From NCBI GenBank assembly GCA_963680875.1, contig OY804580.1, forward strand, positions 112,161,534 through 112,225,533: 64,000 nucleotides of DNA. Reading direction: 5' to 3'. Both the position numbers and the translations under genes were made by a program. The stretch comes from Bathymodiolus brooksi (taxonomy: Eukaryota; Mollusca; Bivalvia; Mytilida; Modiolidae). The number at the start of each line of letters is the position of its first letter. Within the stretch, counting starts at the first letter, position 1. Under the pieces are notes generated by a model that ran no database searches, was not told the DNA's origin, and worked only from the letters and a program-made list of their open reading frames with translations. Below are positions 40,170 through 50,289 of the stretch, one piece after another.

Positions 40170-40590
40170 TGATTGTATTTGAAAACTCGTGGAAATAATA
40201 CTTTTTTCATGGATTAATTTTGCTAAATTAATACTTGATGACTGTGGTTATTCAAACGTTTGGCATACTCCAAATTTTATAAGCAATAAATGGCTAATTG
40301 AAAGCATTAAACTGAGATTAACCGACCAGTTCAAACAAAATTGGCATTCTACTTTGCAAATATCTCCAAAAGCATTGAGCTATAGATTATTCAAGTCGGA
40401 TTTTAGATTTGAAAAAAATATTAGACGTCTTAAATGACAAAAATAGATTTACTTTTTGTAGATTTAGAACATCTAATCATAGATTACCGATTGAAGTAAG
40501 GCGCTGTACAAATGTAGAATTAATAGAACAATCTTCTTTTTATTCATCTTCCTTTTATCTATTAAAAAAACGTTTTGTCATTATTAATTG
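40170..40590 (+). pseudogene. LINE ORF2 remnant (plus), opposite in direction to its neighbour
   Basis: The plus strand from 40189 reads a hydrophobic, tryptophan-containing stretch ending in KALSYRLFKSDFRF, then shifts frame near 40425 and continues as FTFCRFRTSNHRLPIEV. That order of motifs typically sits just before the Cys/His block of LINE ORF2 proteins, which here lies in the adjacent segment on the other strand. The two pieces may be halves of one element separated by an inversion. Confidence 0.55.
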
Positions 40591-40648
40591 AAACTAATGT
40601 TTGATTACCTAACAAGAACAAGGTCATTTTTTGATATTTCAATTAACC

Positions 40649-40790
40649 TTTGTCAGTGACTTGGGGCAGGTCGGTGGTTTTCTCCGTGCCCTCCGGTTTC
40701 CTCCACCAATAAAACTGACCGCCACGATATAACTGAAATATTGTTGAAAGTGGCGTTAAATACCATAAACCAAACCAAACAATGAACGTT
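40649..40790 (+). mobile_element. tRNA-derived SINE, 5'-truncated (plus)
   Basis: It contains the conserved middle (ggtcggtggttttctccg), the core gatataactgaaatattg and gtggcgttaa of the family seen at 36127-36470, followed by a ccaaaccaaac tail. The tRNA-like head is missing. Confidence 0.75.
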
Positions 40791-40943
40791 AATGTAAAAC
40801 TAATGTTGATGTTTTTTAAATTCAGGTATGTGAGTATATATGTAATAACAAAGGCTAACTTATACTATATAATTATTACTGATAATTATACGAGGCCGGG
40901 ATCAGGTACCGGTACTTCATGTATAAACCAAACAAATACGTCA

Positions 40944-41107
40944 TTTTTAGAATTAAAATTATTTTTTGTTAAATAAATACCTACCATAATAAAATTTAGA
41001 TATACATGTACATCCACTAGCAGCTGACATGAACCGGTAAGGAAAAAAAACTGATTACCTCTATCCTAACTTGGAGCAAGCGCACCCTATCCCTTCATCA
41101 CTTTTCC
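40944..41107 (-). repeat. DIRS inverted terminal repeat (3' side)
   Basis: From about 40986 to 41107 this is the reverse complement of 45653-45775, with small indels. Shared blocks include acatccactagcagctgaca and ttggagcaagcgcaccctat. The outer part (40944-40998) is repeated inverted in the internal complementary region. Confidence 0.9.
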
Positions 41108-41162
41108 AATCCAAAACAGACTAAAAAAGGGGATGAAGGGGAGGGGGTGGGACCTCTAATTT

Positions 41163-41258
41163 ATTATGGTAGGTATTTATTTAACAAAAAATAATTTTAA
41201 TTCTAAAAACTACGTTTTTGTAACAATAAGTACGCTACCATAATAAAATTTAGATACC
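41163..41258 (-). repeat. DIRS internal complementary region
   Basis: The first half (41163-41209) is the reverse complement of the left terminus (40944-40998; ggtaggtatttatttaac on plus). The second half (41214-41258; gtaacaataagtacgctacc) is complementary to the right terminus at about 45755-45793. The two halves meet at about 41210-41214, where circularised ends would join. Confidence 0.85.
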
Positions 41259-41292
41259 ATAATTTATCGTAGCGCTGAATCCCCTAAAAGTA

Positions 41293-42330
41293 TTAACTAG
41301 CAGGAGGAAAAATTACTTTTTGCGCTGAAACTAAAGGCCCCAAAGAATAGAGATTGTCAGTAAGTTGTGGCATAGAACGAAGGTAATGATAATAGAAAGT
41401 ATTATCCGACCTCCAAAATCCTGCAGATAAAATTTCTGTCAAGGAGGCAGAATTAAAAATACTCCAAGAAGAGGATATTGCCCTAACCTCATGGGCTTTC
41501 ACCTGGTTTCTGGGTAAAGTAATTCCTGAAGATATGCCAACATGACAGTATTGCAAATCCATGACGAAATGGCTTTTGCAGTAATGTCATTTTTTCCTTG
41601 TTTAATAGGAACAAAAAGCCTGTTTGAATCTTTAGACCTTACTCCACAAGCTGTGTCCAAATACTTTAATAAAGTACGAACTGGACATATATTTGTTGGA
41701 CCTGAATTGGGTAATGTTGGAATAACAATTATCCCAGAACCCTTTTCTGATAACTGGTTTTTAGCTAAAAAAGCTGGATCAGTCAAAAGGGTAACTGAGG
41801 ACTTGTCTGCCGCAAAACGAATACAGGACTCAGAAACAGAAGGAGAGCGACCTGTAGCCAAAGCTAAAAGAAAACAGCATTTATAAGTCAAAAACTTAAA
41901 AGAAATAAGGTCTAAGGGTTCAAACAGTGAAAGCTGTAAAGCCTTTAGAACAATTCCCAAATCCCAAGCGGGTACCAAACGTCTCTGTTTCGGACGTTCA
42001 ATACAAACGTTTTTAAACATGAGTGATAAAAACTCATCACTATCAAAATCAGGACCGCCTGAGAGATGGATTGTCCTTGCAATAGCTGACCTGTAACCCT
42101 AAATGGTAGAAGGTGTATAACCTTTGTCTTCAAAAAGGTACAGTAAAAATTCAGCTAATTGCTGAGCAGTGATACTGAGAGGATCAATTTGTTCTGACAG
42201 ACACCAAGAACAAAAGATTGACCATTTTGAGTCATATATTGGCCCTGGTGACTGTCTAACTGCTCCAGAGATGCGCTTGGTTGCTTTTTCAGAAAAGCCT
42301 CTCTGTCTGATAGACGTCCTGACAGCAACC
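41293..42330 (-). pseudogene. DIRS tyrosine recombinase, broken
   Basis: The amino-terminal SAM-like DNA-binding part lies at about 42260-42100 (YDSKWSIFCSWCLSEQ). The catalytic domain follows, with the first arginine in ATGR (about 41846-41866), the box II pair HEVR (about 41476-41500) and a nucleophile tyrosine in FYYHYL (about 41380-41400). The family joins DNA through a covalent phosphotyrosine and would integrate the circular cDNA. An in-frame TAG at 42099-42101 interrupts the frame, and a frameshift near 41520-41540 separates the first arginine from HEVR. The catalytic residues I can identify survive, but in different frames. The same frame is open upstream to 42734, overlapping the RNase H region. 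Confidence 0.82.
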
Positions 42331-44140
42331 GTGCGTGCAGATGGAGTTTCTCCAGGCCTTGATGAAGCTTCTTTCCCTTGAATTGAGACAAGAGGTCCCC
42401 TCTCAAGGGAAGACGAAGCGGTTTTGCACACGATAATAGTAGGAGATCCGGGAACCAAGATTGTCTTGGCCAAGCCGGGGCTAAAAGAATGGTCTTGCAA
42501 CCATCCTCTCTTATCTTGTGCAAAATCCTGTGGAGAAGACGAAATGGTGGGAAGATGTAATTGAACATCCCTTTCCAGGAGATGGTCATTGCATCCACTG
42601 CTCAAGCTGTCTGGTCTGGGATTGGAGATACAAATGTCTCCAGTTTGTAATTCAAACTGGTGGCAAACAGATCTATCAGGGGGCGATCCCATATCAGAGT
42701 GATTGGTTGAAAAATTGCTGGATGTAACTCCCATTCCGTATTCACTGGAACACGGGATCGAGATAACGCATCCGCTATTAGATTATGATTGCCCGGGACA
42801 TGTCTCACTGTCAACACTGTCTGGAGACTGTCGCATAGCAACATAATTTCTCTGCATAGAAGATATAGAGAAAAGGTGTGAGTTCCCCCTGATTCTGAAG
42901 ATAAGCCACCACTGTGGCATTGTCTGTGGCTATCAACAGAGACTGTCCTTGAATCACTTCTTGGAAGTGTCTCAATGACAGTAGAACTGCCCTCATGTCC
43001 AGAAGATTTATGTGCTCTTCTAAATGACAATCTTCCCACACCCCTGACACTGTTCTCCCATCTAGGAAGGCACCCCATCCTGTTAGGGAGGCATCTGTGT
43101 CAAGAGTCAGTGTGGATTCTGGGGGGTATCAAAAGGTTGAACCTCTGTAGCCACCACCGAAGATGAGGCAGTAGTCTTGGAAGAACAGGAATACAGGCCT
43201 CCCACATTTGAGTAACTGGATGCCATAACTCCCTGAGGTACCACTGAATTGGGCGTATATGTAGACGGCCGAGAGGAATAATATCCATCAGAGAAATCAG
43301 AAAACCTATCAGCTGTAAAAATTGACGAGCTGTTACTGACGATACCTGAAAAAATGTGTTCACCAGAAATTGTAGATTTTTTTTTTTTTTTTACCTCTGG
43401 GGGAAAAACTAGCCCCAGATGTGTCCGATAATGTTCCCATAGAAAAATGAAGTCTTGGCTGGGAACTAGGTCCGACTTCTTCCATGAAATTAGGAAACCC
43501 AGTTTGAGTAGTAAACCTAACACAAAATGGGCATGATCTCTCAGAAGAAATTGGGACATATTTTTCAACAGGGAATCGTCCAAATAGGAATGGATCAAAA
43601 TTGACTGGCTGTGTAAATGTGCTACTACTGCCTGGAAAACTCTGGTAAATACTAGAGGGGCTGTAGATAGGCCAAAAGACATCACCTTGAAAGCGTATAC
43701 CCTGTCTTCCCAAACAAATCTCAGGAATTTGCAGAACTTGGGGGAAATAGGAATATGGAAATAGGCGTCTGTCAAATCGAGAGACGTTGTCCACATACGG
43801 AGAGGTCTATCACAGGTCTCATTTTCCCATTTTTCTTTGGTACAAGAAAAAGGCGGGAATAGAAACCTGGAGTAAGAGGAGGGTTCACTAATTCTACAGC
43901 ACCTTTCTGCAGAAGAGTGTGAACCTCTTCTTGAAGCAAGAGAGTCCTGTCTGGGTCCCTCGTCACTGACATGTTCAGAGGAACTGAAGACAATGGAGGT
44001 CGACTCTGGAACTGAAATTCCAGACCCCACACCCCCCGCAGTACTGAAAGAACCCACTTGTCTGAAGTGATCAGTGTCACTGATTCAGAAAGTGGGCTAA
44101 TCTGCCTCCCACTGGAATATGAGGAAAAGGAGTTGGACAA
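42155..44140 (-). pseudogene. DIRS reverse transcriptase-RNase H, broken
   Basis: The fingers region reads FYSRLFLVPKKNGKMRP (about 43875-43815), then a frameshift near 43800. The palm follows with LDLTDAYFHIP and the catalytic YLDD at 43575-43586. A 13-14 base homopolymer (T on plus, near 43378-43392) breaks the frame after the thumb. RNase H continues in other frames, with ATDNATVVAYLQNQG (about 42935-42885) and HVPGNHNLIADALSR (42765-42809). An in-frame stop at 42602-42604 is followed by a conserved downstream extension to 42155. The protein would copy element RNA into DNA; at least three breaks make this copy non-functional. Confidence 0.85.
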
Positions 44141-44169
44141 AACTCCTCTTCCTCGGGAGGTTGTACTGA

Positions 44170-45500
44170 CGGAGGGAGTGAACCATCACTTTTTTCCCCG
44201 TACCACTTTGGCTTTTTTACCTGTGGTAGAGGAGACATTTTTAGTAGCTGATCTCTTGCGATACCCCGAAGGTTTTCCCGAGCCCTTCTTCATAGGGCCA
44301 GTTTCTGAATGGGACTGATAAGTAGTGACTCTTCTCTGCCCATTAGAAACTTGGACATCAACCTTCACGGACTGTGGTGTTTTACTAACTTCTTCTTGAA
44401 GTTTTCCCAATGGAAGACCAAATAACTTGTCCTTCACTAGAGGGGAGAACAACAGAGTCTCCTTAAGAGGCTCAGGAATGGGTGATTTATCCAACATATC
44501 TTGTCTCTCAGACAGGGTAAAGTTGGATAAGGTACCCATCAGAAGGAGTTGTGAAACACCAAGGCTTTGGTTTACCTTCACCAAACCTGAGCACGACATA
44601 AACTCAGAGGGAGCAAGTACTTTTCGAGGTGGGTAAGACATGGGAACTTCAGAGAGTTCACGCCGAATGGTGTAAACTCTATGTCTGAGCGCTTCCCGAT
44701 ATCCAACCGCTTATGGATTCTCATCCTCTCCTTGAATGGATGATTCACCATCCAAAGATGGAGGCGGATCACCCAAAGCACTTGAAGGTTGTGGCCTTCT
44801 GCTAGAAACAGGAGAGCAAATTTCATCGGGAGATAAAAAAAATTACCCTCCTGACTTCTAGGTGCCAGAGAAAATGTGTCTTCCCCGTCGGAATCCATAT
44901 TATCAACACCTTCACTGGCTTCGGCACTGATAATAGGGGAAATGTCTCTCTTCTCGAGCAAAGAAAGACGGTTACCCAGTTCCAGGTATTGGACCTTGGT
45001 AATAGCCTGGAACTGGTTAACAGAATTTGCTAACGCCTTTATATTTTCACTAATTGAAGAGTCTAAAGGAGTCCCTTGGTAATACCTACCGTACTAGGCC
45101 CATGCCAAAAAGGTGGTAAACTATACGGGTCAAAAGAGGGCATAGCTTGATTTGATGGGTACAAATAATTGGTGGGCCACCTAGATCTATAAAATTCATT
45201 GCTCCTTATACCTGATGAGGAGCTAGGAATAGAGGTATCAATAGGCCTGCTAAAGGTGTGCGTAGTGGCCTTTGGACGAGTCAGCCTCAATTGAGACCCA
45301 GATGAATTATTGTGGCCAGTGACGGAGTTCGGTCGATTGGAAACAGAAGGTGTAAAAACCTGTCTGGAACCATCCACAATTTCATCTATTGCCGGAGCAA
45401 CATATATGGGAAGTTGTGGATTATCTTCCAAACCCCTATCCCAAGACTCATCCGAGGTGGTAGCTGACCGCCAGGGAGATAGACAAAGTCCTTGTTCTTA
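44170..45500 (-). pseudogene. DIRS gag-like ORF, broken
   Basis: The open pieces at 45063-45431, 44578-44961 and 44186-44641 are in different frames and together fill the gag position. The amino part is rich in Ser, Pro and Asn (for example QLPIYVAPAIDEIVDG). The carboxy part ends in a basic run (TTGKKAKVVRGKK). Sequence alone does not show a zinc knuckle. The call depends on its place upstream of the reverse transcriptase within the terminal repeats. Confidence 0.65.
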
Positions 45501-45652
45501 TCTATTTTCCATAATAATTATCAATGAGTATCTTGTGTTACCTGTTGTATAATAATTCTATAAAAAAACTCTTTTGTTTCACAAATGTAAAAAAAATGTA
45601 AAAAATATTCCTCCAAAATCAGGTCGCACGTGCTGCATGCAGTAGTAGAACC

Positions 45653-45793
45653 GGAAAAGTGATGAAGGAATAGGGTGCGCTTGCTCCAAGTTAGGGTAGA
45701 GGTCATCAGTGTTTTGTTTGTTTCCGGTTCATGTCAGCTGCTAGTGGATGTATATCTAAATTTTATTATGGTAGCGTATTTATTGTTATAAAA
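45653..45793 (-). repeat. DIRS inverted terminal repeat (5' side)
   Basis: Partner of 40944-41107, containing atagggtgcgcttgctccaa and gtcagctgctagtggatgta. The outer end (cgtatttattgttataaaa) is complementary to the second half of the internal complementary region. Confidence 0.9.
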
Positions 45794-46979
45794 GTACAGA
45801 TTTAAATAAATAATGTTAAAATAAAAAATACCCGCCTTTCATTTTACGTTTGGATAACTTAAATGACATCATAAATGTTTTAGTTCATTAGTTCTAGTGA
45901 TGTCTATATACAAAATTTAAATAGATCCACTGACTCATATGACTGGTTGGAGGTTGATTGAATGCAAGTTTGGTGTTTGTTAATAGTTTTGTTGTTATTT
46001 ACCAATATCAATACAGAGTTTTCCCCTGTTGGTGTACTTGAAAGTTACTCTCGACGATTTGTTGTCTTCAATTGATACAGGGAAAATGGAGAGTCTTAAA
46101 AACATGAATATAACAAAGTTTTGACCTTTATTTTGAACGTCGATGGTGGTTCCTCAATGAATTATTGTTTCAGTCATTACTTATTACATTGACATAAATT
46201 TGAACTAAATGCACAACTTGTTGTTATATCATTCACATACTTACATAATTGAAATGAATACCGACTGCTTTAAAACACCTATTGTAAATATCGTGTTTTC
46301 TATTTTCGAATAATATATTTCCCGTTTTCAAGGACTATTTATTCCTGGTATGTCGACGTAAACTTGAATTAAAGACAGAAGTTATTGTTTTTATTGAACA
46401 CAAAACAGACACCACAGAACATGAAACAACGGAAAAAGTTTGAAGATACCAAAGGGGTAATCAGAAGCCGTAATTCAAAGGACAGGCATACAATGGTCAA
46501 ATGAAAAGGATCTACAAAACACTACACAGACAACTAAAGATTAAGTAACCTACATACCGTTGGAGAACTCCGTGTACTACTAAAAACGTAAATTTCAAAT
46601 TGAGAGTTTACGAAGCGTTTCTAAGATTACTTACATCAGGTAAGTTCACAGTCAAAATATTTAAAAGCCAGATAGCTTAAAAGACTCTGGGAGCAAGTAA
46701 ACCAAAGGATAGTCAAATCGTCTGAGATAACCTATGTTTGGGGAAGATTGACCTTAGTTGTAATAAATAACATTATAAAGAAACTGTAACATTCAAACAT
46801 AAGTCATAATGCACAAATTATAATGTCAATAACAGAGGAAGAAGGGGGGACGTACAATTAATAACTTGTTAATGACTAAAAGAAAAATTCAGAAAAAAAC
46901 AATATGTATCTAATTATGATTAATATATTTTAGATAATATTTACTAGAAATATCATATACTGAAGTAAATGTGACCAAT
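45794..46979. other. Intergenic region upstream of the membrane-protein gene
   Basis: No coding frame was recognised. It contains a retroelement 3' fragment at 46425-46600, and ggagcaagtaaaccaaagga near 46690, a short motif also found near 63100. The promoter of the gene starting at 46980 would lie here but no specific element could be supported. Confidence 0.45.
46425..46600 (-). mobile_element. 3' end of the Penelope-like element family (minus)
   Basis: The block agtttgaagataccaaaggg followed by taatcagaagccgta and caatggtcaaatg matches the extreme 3' end of the element at 57900-59166. The copy decays after about 46540. Confidence 0.65.
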
Positions 46980-47007
46980 ATGCCACGAAGACGATATAAA
47001 AAGAGTA
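46980..47007 (+). CDS. Membrane-protein gene, exon 1 (coding part)
   Basis: ATG at 46980 opens a short basic segment, MPRRRYKKS, followed by one extra base and a perfect intron start gtaagt at 47008. The exon therefore ends in phase 1, and the exon at 48620 begins with the two bases needed to complete the codon (AGA, Arg). A short Arg/Lys-rich amino terminus before a membrane segment fits a cytoplasmic start by the positive-inside rule. Support comes from phase agreement and splice-site quality, not from a database match. An upstream non-coding exon is possible. Confidence 0.6.
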
Positions 47008-47264
47008 GTAAGTGCTTAGGGTATTGTATTTTCATATATACACATTTGTGTTTGTGTTTGTTGGCGCATAGTGGTGTCCAACACATATTGTGTTGTGTTC
47101 ATTGTTTTGTTTGTCTTTGTCTCGTGTCTTGTGCGCCCAATGTTGCCAGTTTCTCTGGATTGTCCATTTTTGATTGCCACTTCTGTTTTCTTTAACGTTT
47201 TTATAAGATTATGATTATGATATATAATGTTCATTTTCTACTACATTATGGTTATATCGTTACG

Positions 47265-47475
47265 GTCAACCGTATTGCAGGATAGAATCAGAGTACTCAG
47301 AGAAAACCAAAGACCTACCACAAATCTCCGACAAACTATTTCACATAAAGTTGCTTTGAGTATACATACATATTGCCACTGGAAGAAATCAAACTCGGAG
47401 CTTCAGTGGTAATAAGACACTGATTGTATTTGTATATGTTAATCCAAGTAACATGCGATCGCAGCCACGATCTTT
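47265..47475 (-). mobile_element. tRNA-derived SINE, diverged (minus), intronic
   Basis: It shares agagaaaaccaaagaccta, cgacaaactatttcacata and the box B-side aatcaaactc with the SINEs at 34643 and 53715, with more mismatches than those have to each other. Confidence 0.6.
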
Positions 47476-47571
47476 TATATTATAAGAAGACTTACATATC
47501 CAACACCAGGATCCTGCTATTAATTTCAAGTGGAATATCAGAGTATGTTATGATTTACGTGAAATACAAGA

Positions 47572-47640
47572 CACCCACCGCCACGATATAAGTGAAATAT
47601 TGTTGAATATGGCGTTAAACACTATAGAGCAAGCCAACCT
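47572..47640 (+). mobile_element. SINE 3' fragment (plus), intronic
   Basis: Only the core and end (cgccacgatataagtgaaat and atggcgttaaacac) are present, matching 36400-36450. Confidence 0.65.
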
Positions 47641-47847
47641 AAGAAACCCATGATGCATTGTTGATTGACAGATCTGGTACACTTATTAAACTTTTGGCGG
47701 GTGCGAAGCTATACCTTAAAATGTAAACGGTCTAAACAGAACAATCGATCGACTTAAAACACTATATCTCTCGTACCAAATCGTATATACATAGCCATGG
47801 TACTGATCAAAATATTTTGCGGTGTCCTTTTACATGCTAAAAGCGTA

Positions 47848-48165
47848 ATGAAAATGTTTGAAGATACAAACAAAATGTACTGATGGGTTAAACAGAGGCT
47901 GTAAGCCGAGGAAGATCAGACAAAACACTGGCCAAAATAAAATGGACGAAAATACAAGTAAATGATTCACATAACACTTTGCAGAAAACTAAACACCGAG
48001 CAACTAAAGCCCCCACAAAAACCAGTTGCGGAATCAAGTGCTCCGGACGAGTGGCATCAGTCGTGTTACATTCGTCAAAAATCCGATGATAGCTAGTCAT
48101 CAATGAATAAAGGAGAACCTGATTATGACTACGTACGACAAACGTGGTCATCTGTGACAAACATA
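47848..48165 (-). mobile_element. 3' end of the Penelope-like element family (minus), intronic
   Basis: On the minus strand it matches the 3' region at 58860-59166, including the block around caaatgaccacg, though diverged and carrying a small insertion near 47870. It lies in intron 1. Confidence 0.6.
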
Positions 48166-48324
48166 TTTTGTAACGATTAACACTATTTTGTATTGTGATG
48201 TTCAATACCAATTAATTTGATGATGAGTGGTTTCATATTACATGTGGTTGATTCTATAATACAGGCTAGCAATAAGATAATCAATGTATTATCAATAAAT
48301 GTACATCTGTAAGTACAGTAAGCC

Positions 48325-48600
48325 CTTTCTTATACGGCCACCCTTCTGCAATGAAAATGTGACCTTATAAGATGGGTTGCTCCTCTTCGGGGAGCAATTC
48401 AGTAGTATTTAACTCGCTGAGTGCATCTGTAATCTGTTCTGTTAAAAGGGGTAGTCTTTGGTTGGAGTGGCCCAATAAGAAGGACACTACTGTATCTGTA
48501 ATGTGTCCTGATAAGAAGGATGGTATTCTGGTGTGCGTGGCATTATAAGAGGGATGGTATTCTGGTGTGCGTGGCATTATAAGAGGGGACTACTCTACAT
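48325..48600. repeat. Degenerate 34-36 bp minisatellite next to exon 2
   Basis: The clearest units are the 34-bp pair beginning ggatggtattctggtgtgcg at 48518 and 48552. Older related units with ataagaagg/ttataagatgg extend left to about 48325. The repeat ends about 20 bp before the exon 2 acceptor. Confidence 0.7.
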
Positions 48601-48619
48601 GTTAAAATCTTTATTTTAG

Positions 48620-48789
48620 GAAGTGAAGGGATTAACCGTCTAAAACTAACAGGATGCATGTTGACAATGTGTGTGATAGTCTTCTCTGTTACTGGAATAC
48701 TACTTAATTATCAGATTGTCAATGATAAAGACTCGGACACATCTCAATGGTATCAAATATTTTATGGAGCATACATCCTGACACTACTG
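48620..48789 (+). CDS. Membrane-protein gene, exon 2 (first membrane segment)
   Basis: The exon lies between a polypyrimidine-like acceptor (tttattttag ending at 48619) and the donor gtaggt at 48790. It is 170 bp, enters after one base of a codon and leaves in phase 0. It encodes SEGINRLKLT, then a strongly hydrophobic stretch (CMLTMCVIVFSVTGILLNY), a polar loop (IVNDKDSDTSQ) and the start of a second hydrophobic stretch (WYQIFYGAYILTLL). The layout resembles the first two membrane helices of MS4A-like four-pass proteins. The second helix appears cut short at the splice site, so a further small exon may lie in the next intron. Confidence 0.75.
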
Positions 48790-49659
48790 GTAGGTACTAT
48801 CAAATCTAATTGAGGGGGTAGGGGGTTATGGTGTTTAACTCCAATCTAATTGAAATATGATATTTGCTAATTTTTTTGTTTTTGCGATGAATCAACATCT
48901 AGTGACATACAGAATAGAGTCAAGTCTTGGGTCACATTTCCAACTGACCAATCAGAGACGAGCATACCAAGTATTGAGGTATTGAAAACCAGGAGTACAA
49001 CGAGATGTGTTGTCCGATTAATCTATTTAACTGACTTGGTGATAATATGATCCCAAATAAAAATCAAACAACCATCTAACTTTAATGAAACTGGGATAAA
49101 TTTTCAGGCTTGGTTAAAGTACGATTATTGATGATTAACGCCACTTTCAACAATATTTCAGCTACATCATAGCGTTTTATTTTATTGGTGGAAAACACCA
49201 AAGTAACGCATTTATTTATAATATTTTTATCACTTTATTGCATGCGTAGAGGCTTATATTTTAAATCTTATGAGAAAGCAATATATATGGAGTTTTGGCT
49301 ATTTGCATATTGTAAAGTCGAATCCTCATACATATATGAAAAGTGAGTAACGATCCTGAAAAGAGTTGAAGATAACAACGGTTCCATAACAAAATTATAG
49401 GAATCGTGGTAATGAGGCGTTCTCTGGAGGGGCTGTCGCTTCCGGTCCTACACGTCTTAAAACATTGAAAATACCTATACTGAATTAGTGGCACTAGGTG
49501 TTCCTTTCTGTAGAAACAGCTGGAAGCACCTTATTTTAATACATACAAATTTGCTTAGGAAACATCACAAAAATCAAACTCACATCTCGCAATCATTCAT
49601 TGCTCATATATCAAATAATGTTACAATATATCAGTTGAATAACTGCCGGGTCAGTTAAA
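48790..49659 (+). other. Start of intron 2, little structure
   Basis: It contains a SINE 3' fragment at 49130-49200 (minus) and otherwise no recognised feature. No candidate exon was supported. Confidence 0.45.
49130..49200 (-). mobile_element. SINE 3' fragment (minus), intronic
   Basis: The stretch aacgccactttcaacaatat followed by ttcagctacatc matches the tail core of the SINE family at 35290. Confidence 0.65.
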
Positions 49660-49892
49660 AACATTTACATTGCTACAAGAGGCTTTCTTCGACATAAAAA
49701 CATTAACATTGTTACAAGAGGCTTTCTTCGACATAAAAACATTAACATTGTTACAAGAGGCTTTCTTCGACATAAAAACATTAACATTGTTACAAGAGGC
49801 TTTCTTCGACATACAAACATTAACATTGTTACAAGAGGCTTTCTTCGACATAAAAACATTAACATTGTTACAAGAGGCTTTCTTCGACATAT
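49660..49892. repeat. 39-bp tandem repeat, 6 copies
   Basis: The unit contains acaagaggctttcttcgaca and repeats every 39 bp (for example ggctttc at 49681 and 49720) with very few differences. Because 39 is divisible by three and the unit lacks stops in several frames, both strands show open frames of 80-90 codons; these are not treated as genes. It lies in intron 2. Confidence 0.95.
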
Positions 49893-50289
49893 TATCACTG
49901 ATAATTTAATAAACATTGGTTTGTTTAAGCACAATCAATACCACTAACACACATATACATGATGGCTCTTTCTCCTGGCTTGGTACAGGCATTCTAATCA
50001 AAAGTGGCGGGGATAAAATAGTTTTATTACCATAATTAATAATTCCTTTTAGATGCGGACATGAGATTGAAATAGGTCGATGATTTTAAGAAAAAGTTAT
50101 TCTTTACATTTGAAAATTAGGCTCACATGAACTATCTCCAATTAACAAGGAACCTTCAGAGATATATATGATGAACCATGTATTAATTAGCCTAAATTAT
50201 AAGTAGCAATAAAATGAAGAAAGAAAAAAAAATCACACCGAAAAAACAAAATAATTCCAACATCCAATCGGAAAATCGTAGAAACGGGG

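Larger units (their letters stand above)
40944..45793 (-). mobile_element. DIRS1-like tyrosine-recombinase retrotransposon, nearly complete but inactive
   Basis: The element runs on the minus strand, with its 5' end at about 45793. In order it has a gag-like region, reverse transcriptase plus RNase H, and a tyrosine recombinase whose frame overlaps the end of the RNase H frame. It has inverted terminal repeats (40944-41107 and 45653-45793) and, near its 3' end, an internal complementary region at 41163-41258 that combines sequences complementary to both outer termini. That set of features defines DIRS1-type elements, which integrate through a circular intermediate without target duplication. 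No Dam-like methyltransferase domain was seen. Multiple frameshifts and stops show it can no longer make intact proteins. Length is about 4.85 kb. Confidence 0.88.

Noticed and set aside
41542..41886. 114-codon plus-strand frame in the DIRS element
   Set aside because: Antisense shadow of the tyrosine recombinase, whose motifs are on the minus strand.
46971..47195. 74-codon plus-strand frame over the gene start, read without splicing
   Set aside because: Only its first nine codons (from 46980) are used. A perfect donor at 47008 and phase agreement with 48620 favour splicing; the remainder is a Cys/Leu-rich intron read-through.
49651..49934. 13-residue repeat proteins on both strands in the 39-bp array
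   Set aside because: The unit is divisible by three and lacks stops in several frames, so open frames on both strands are expected without selection.
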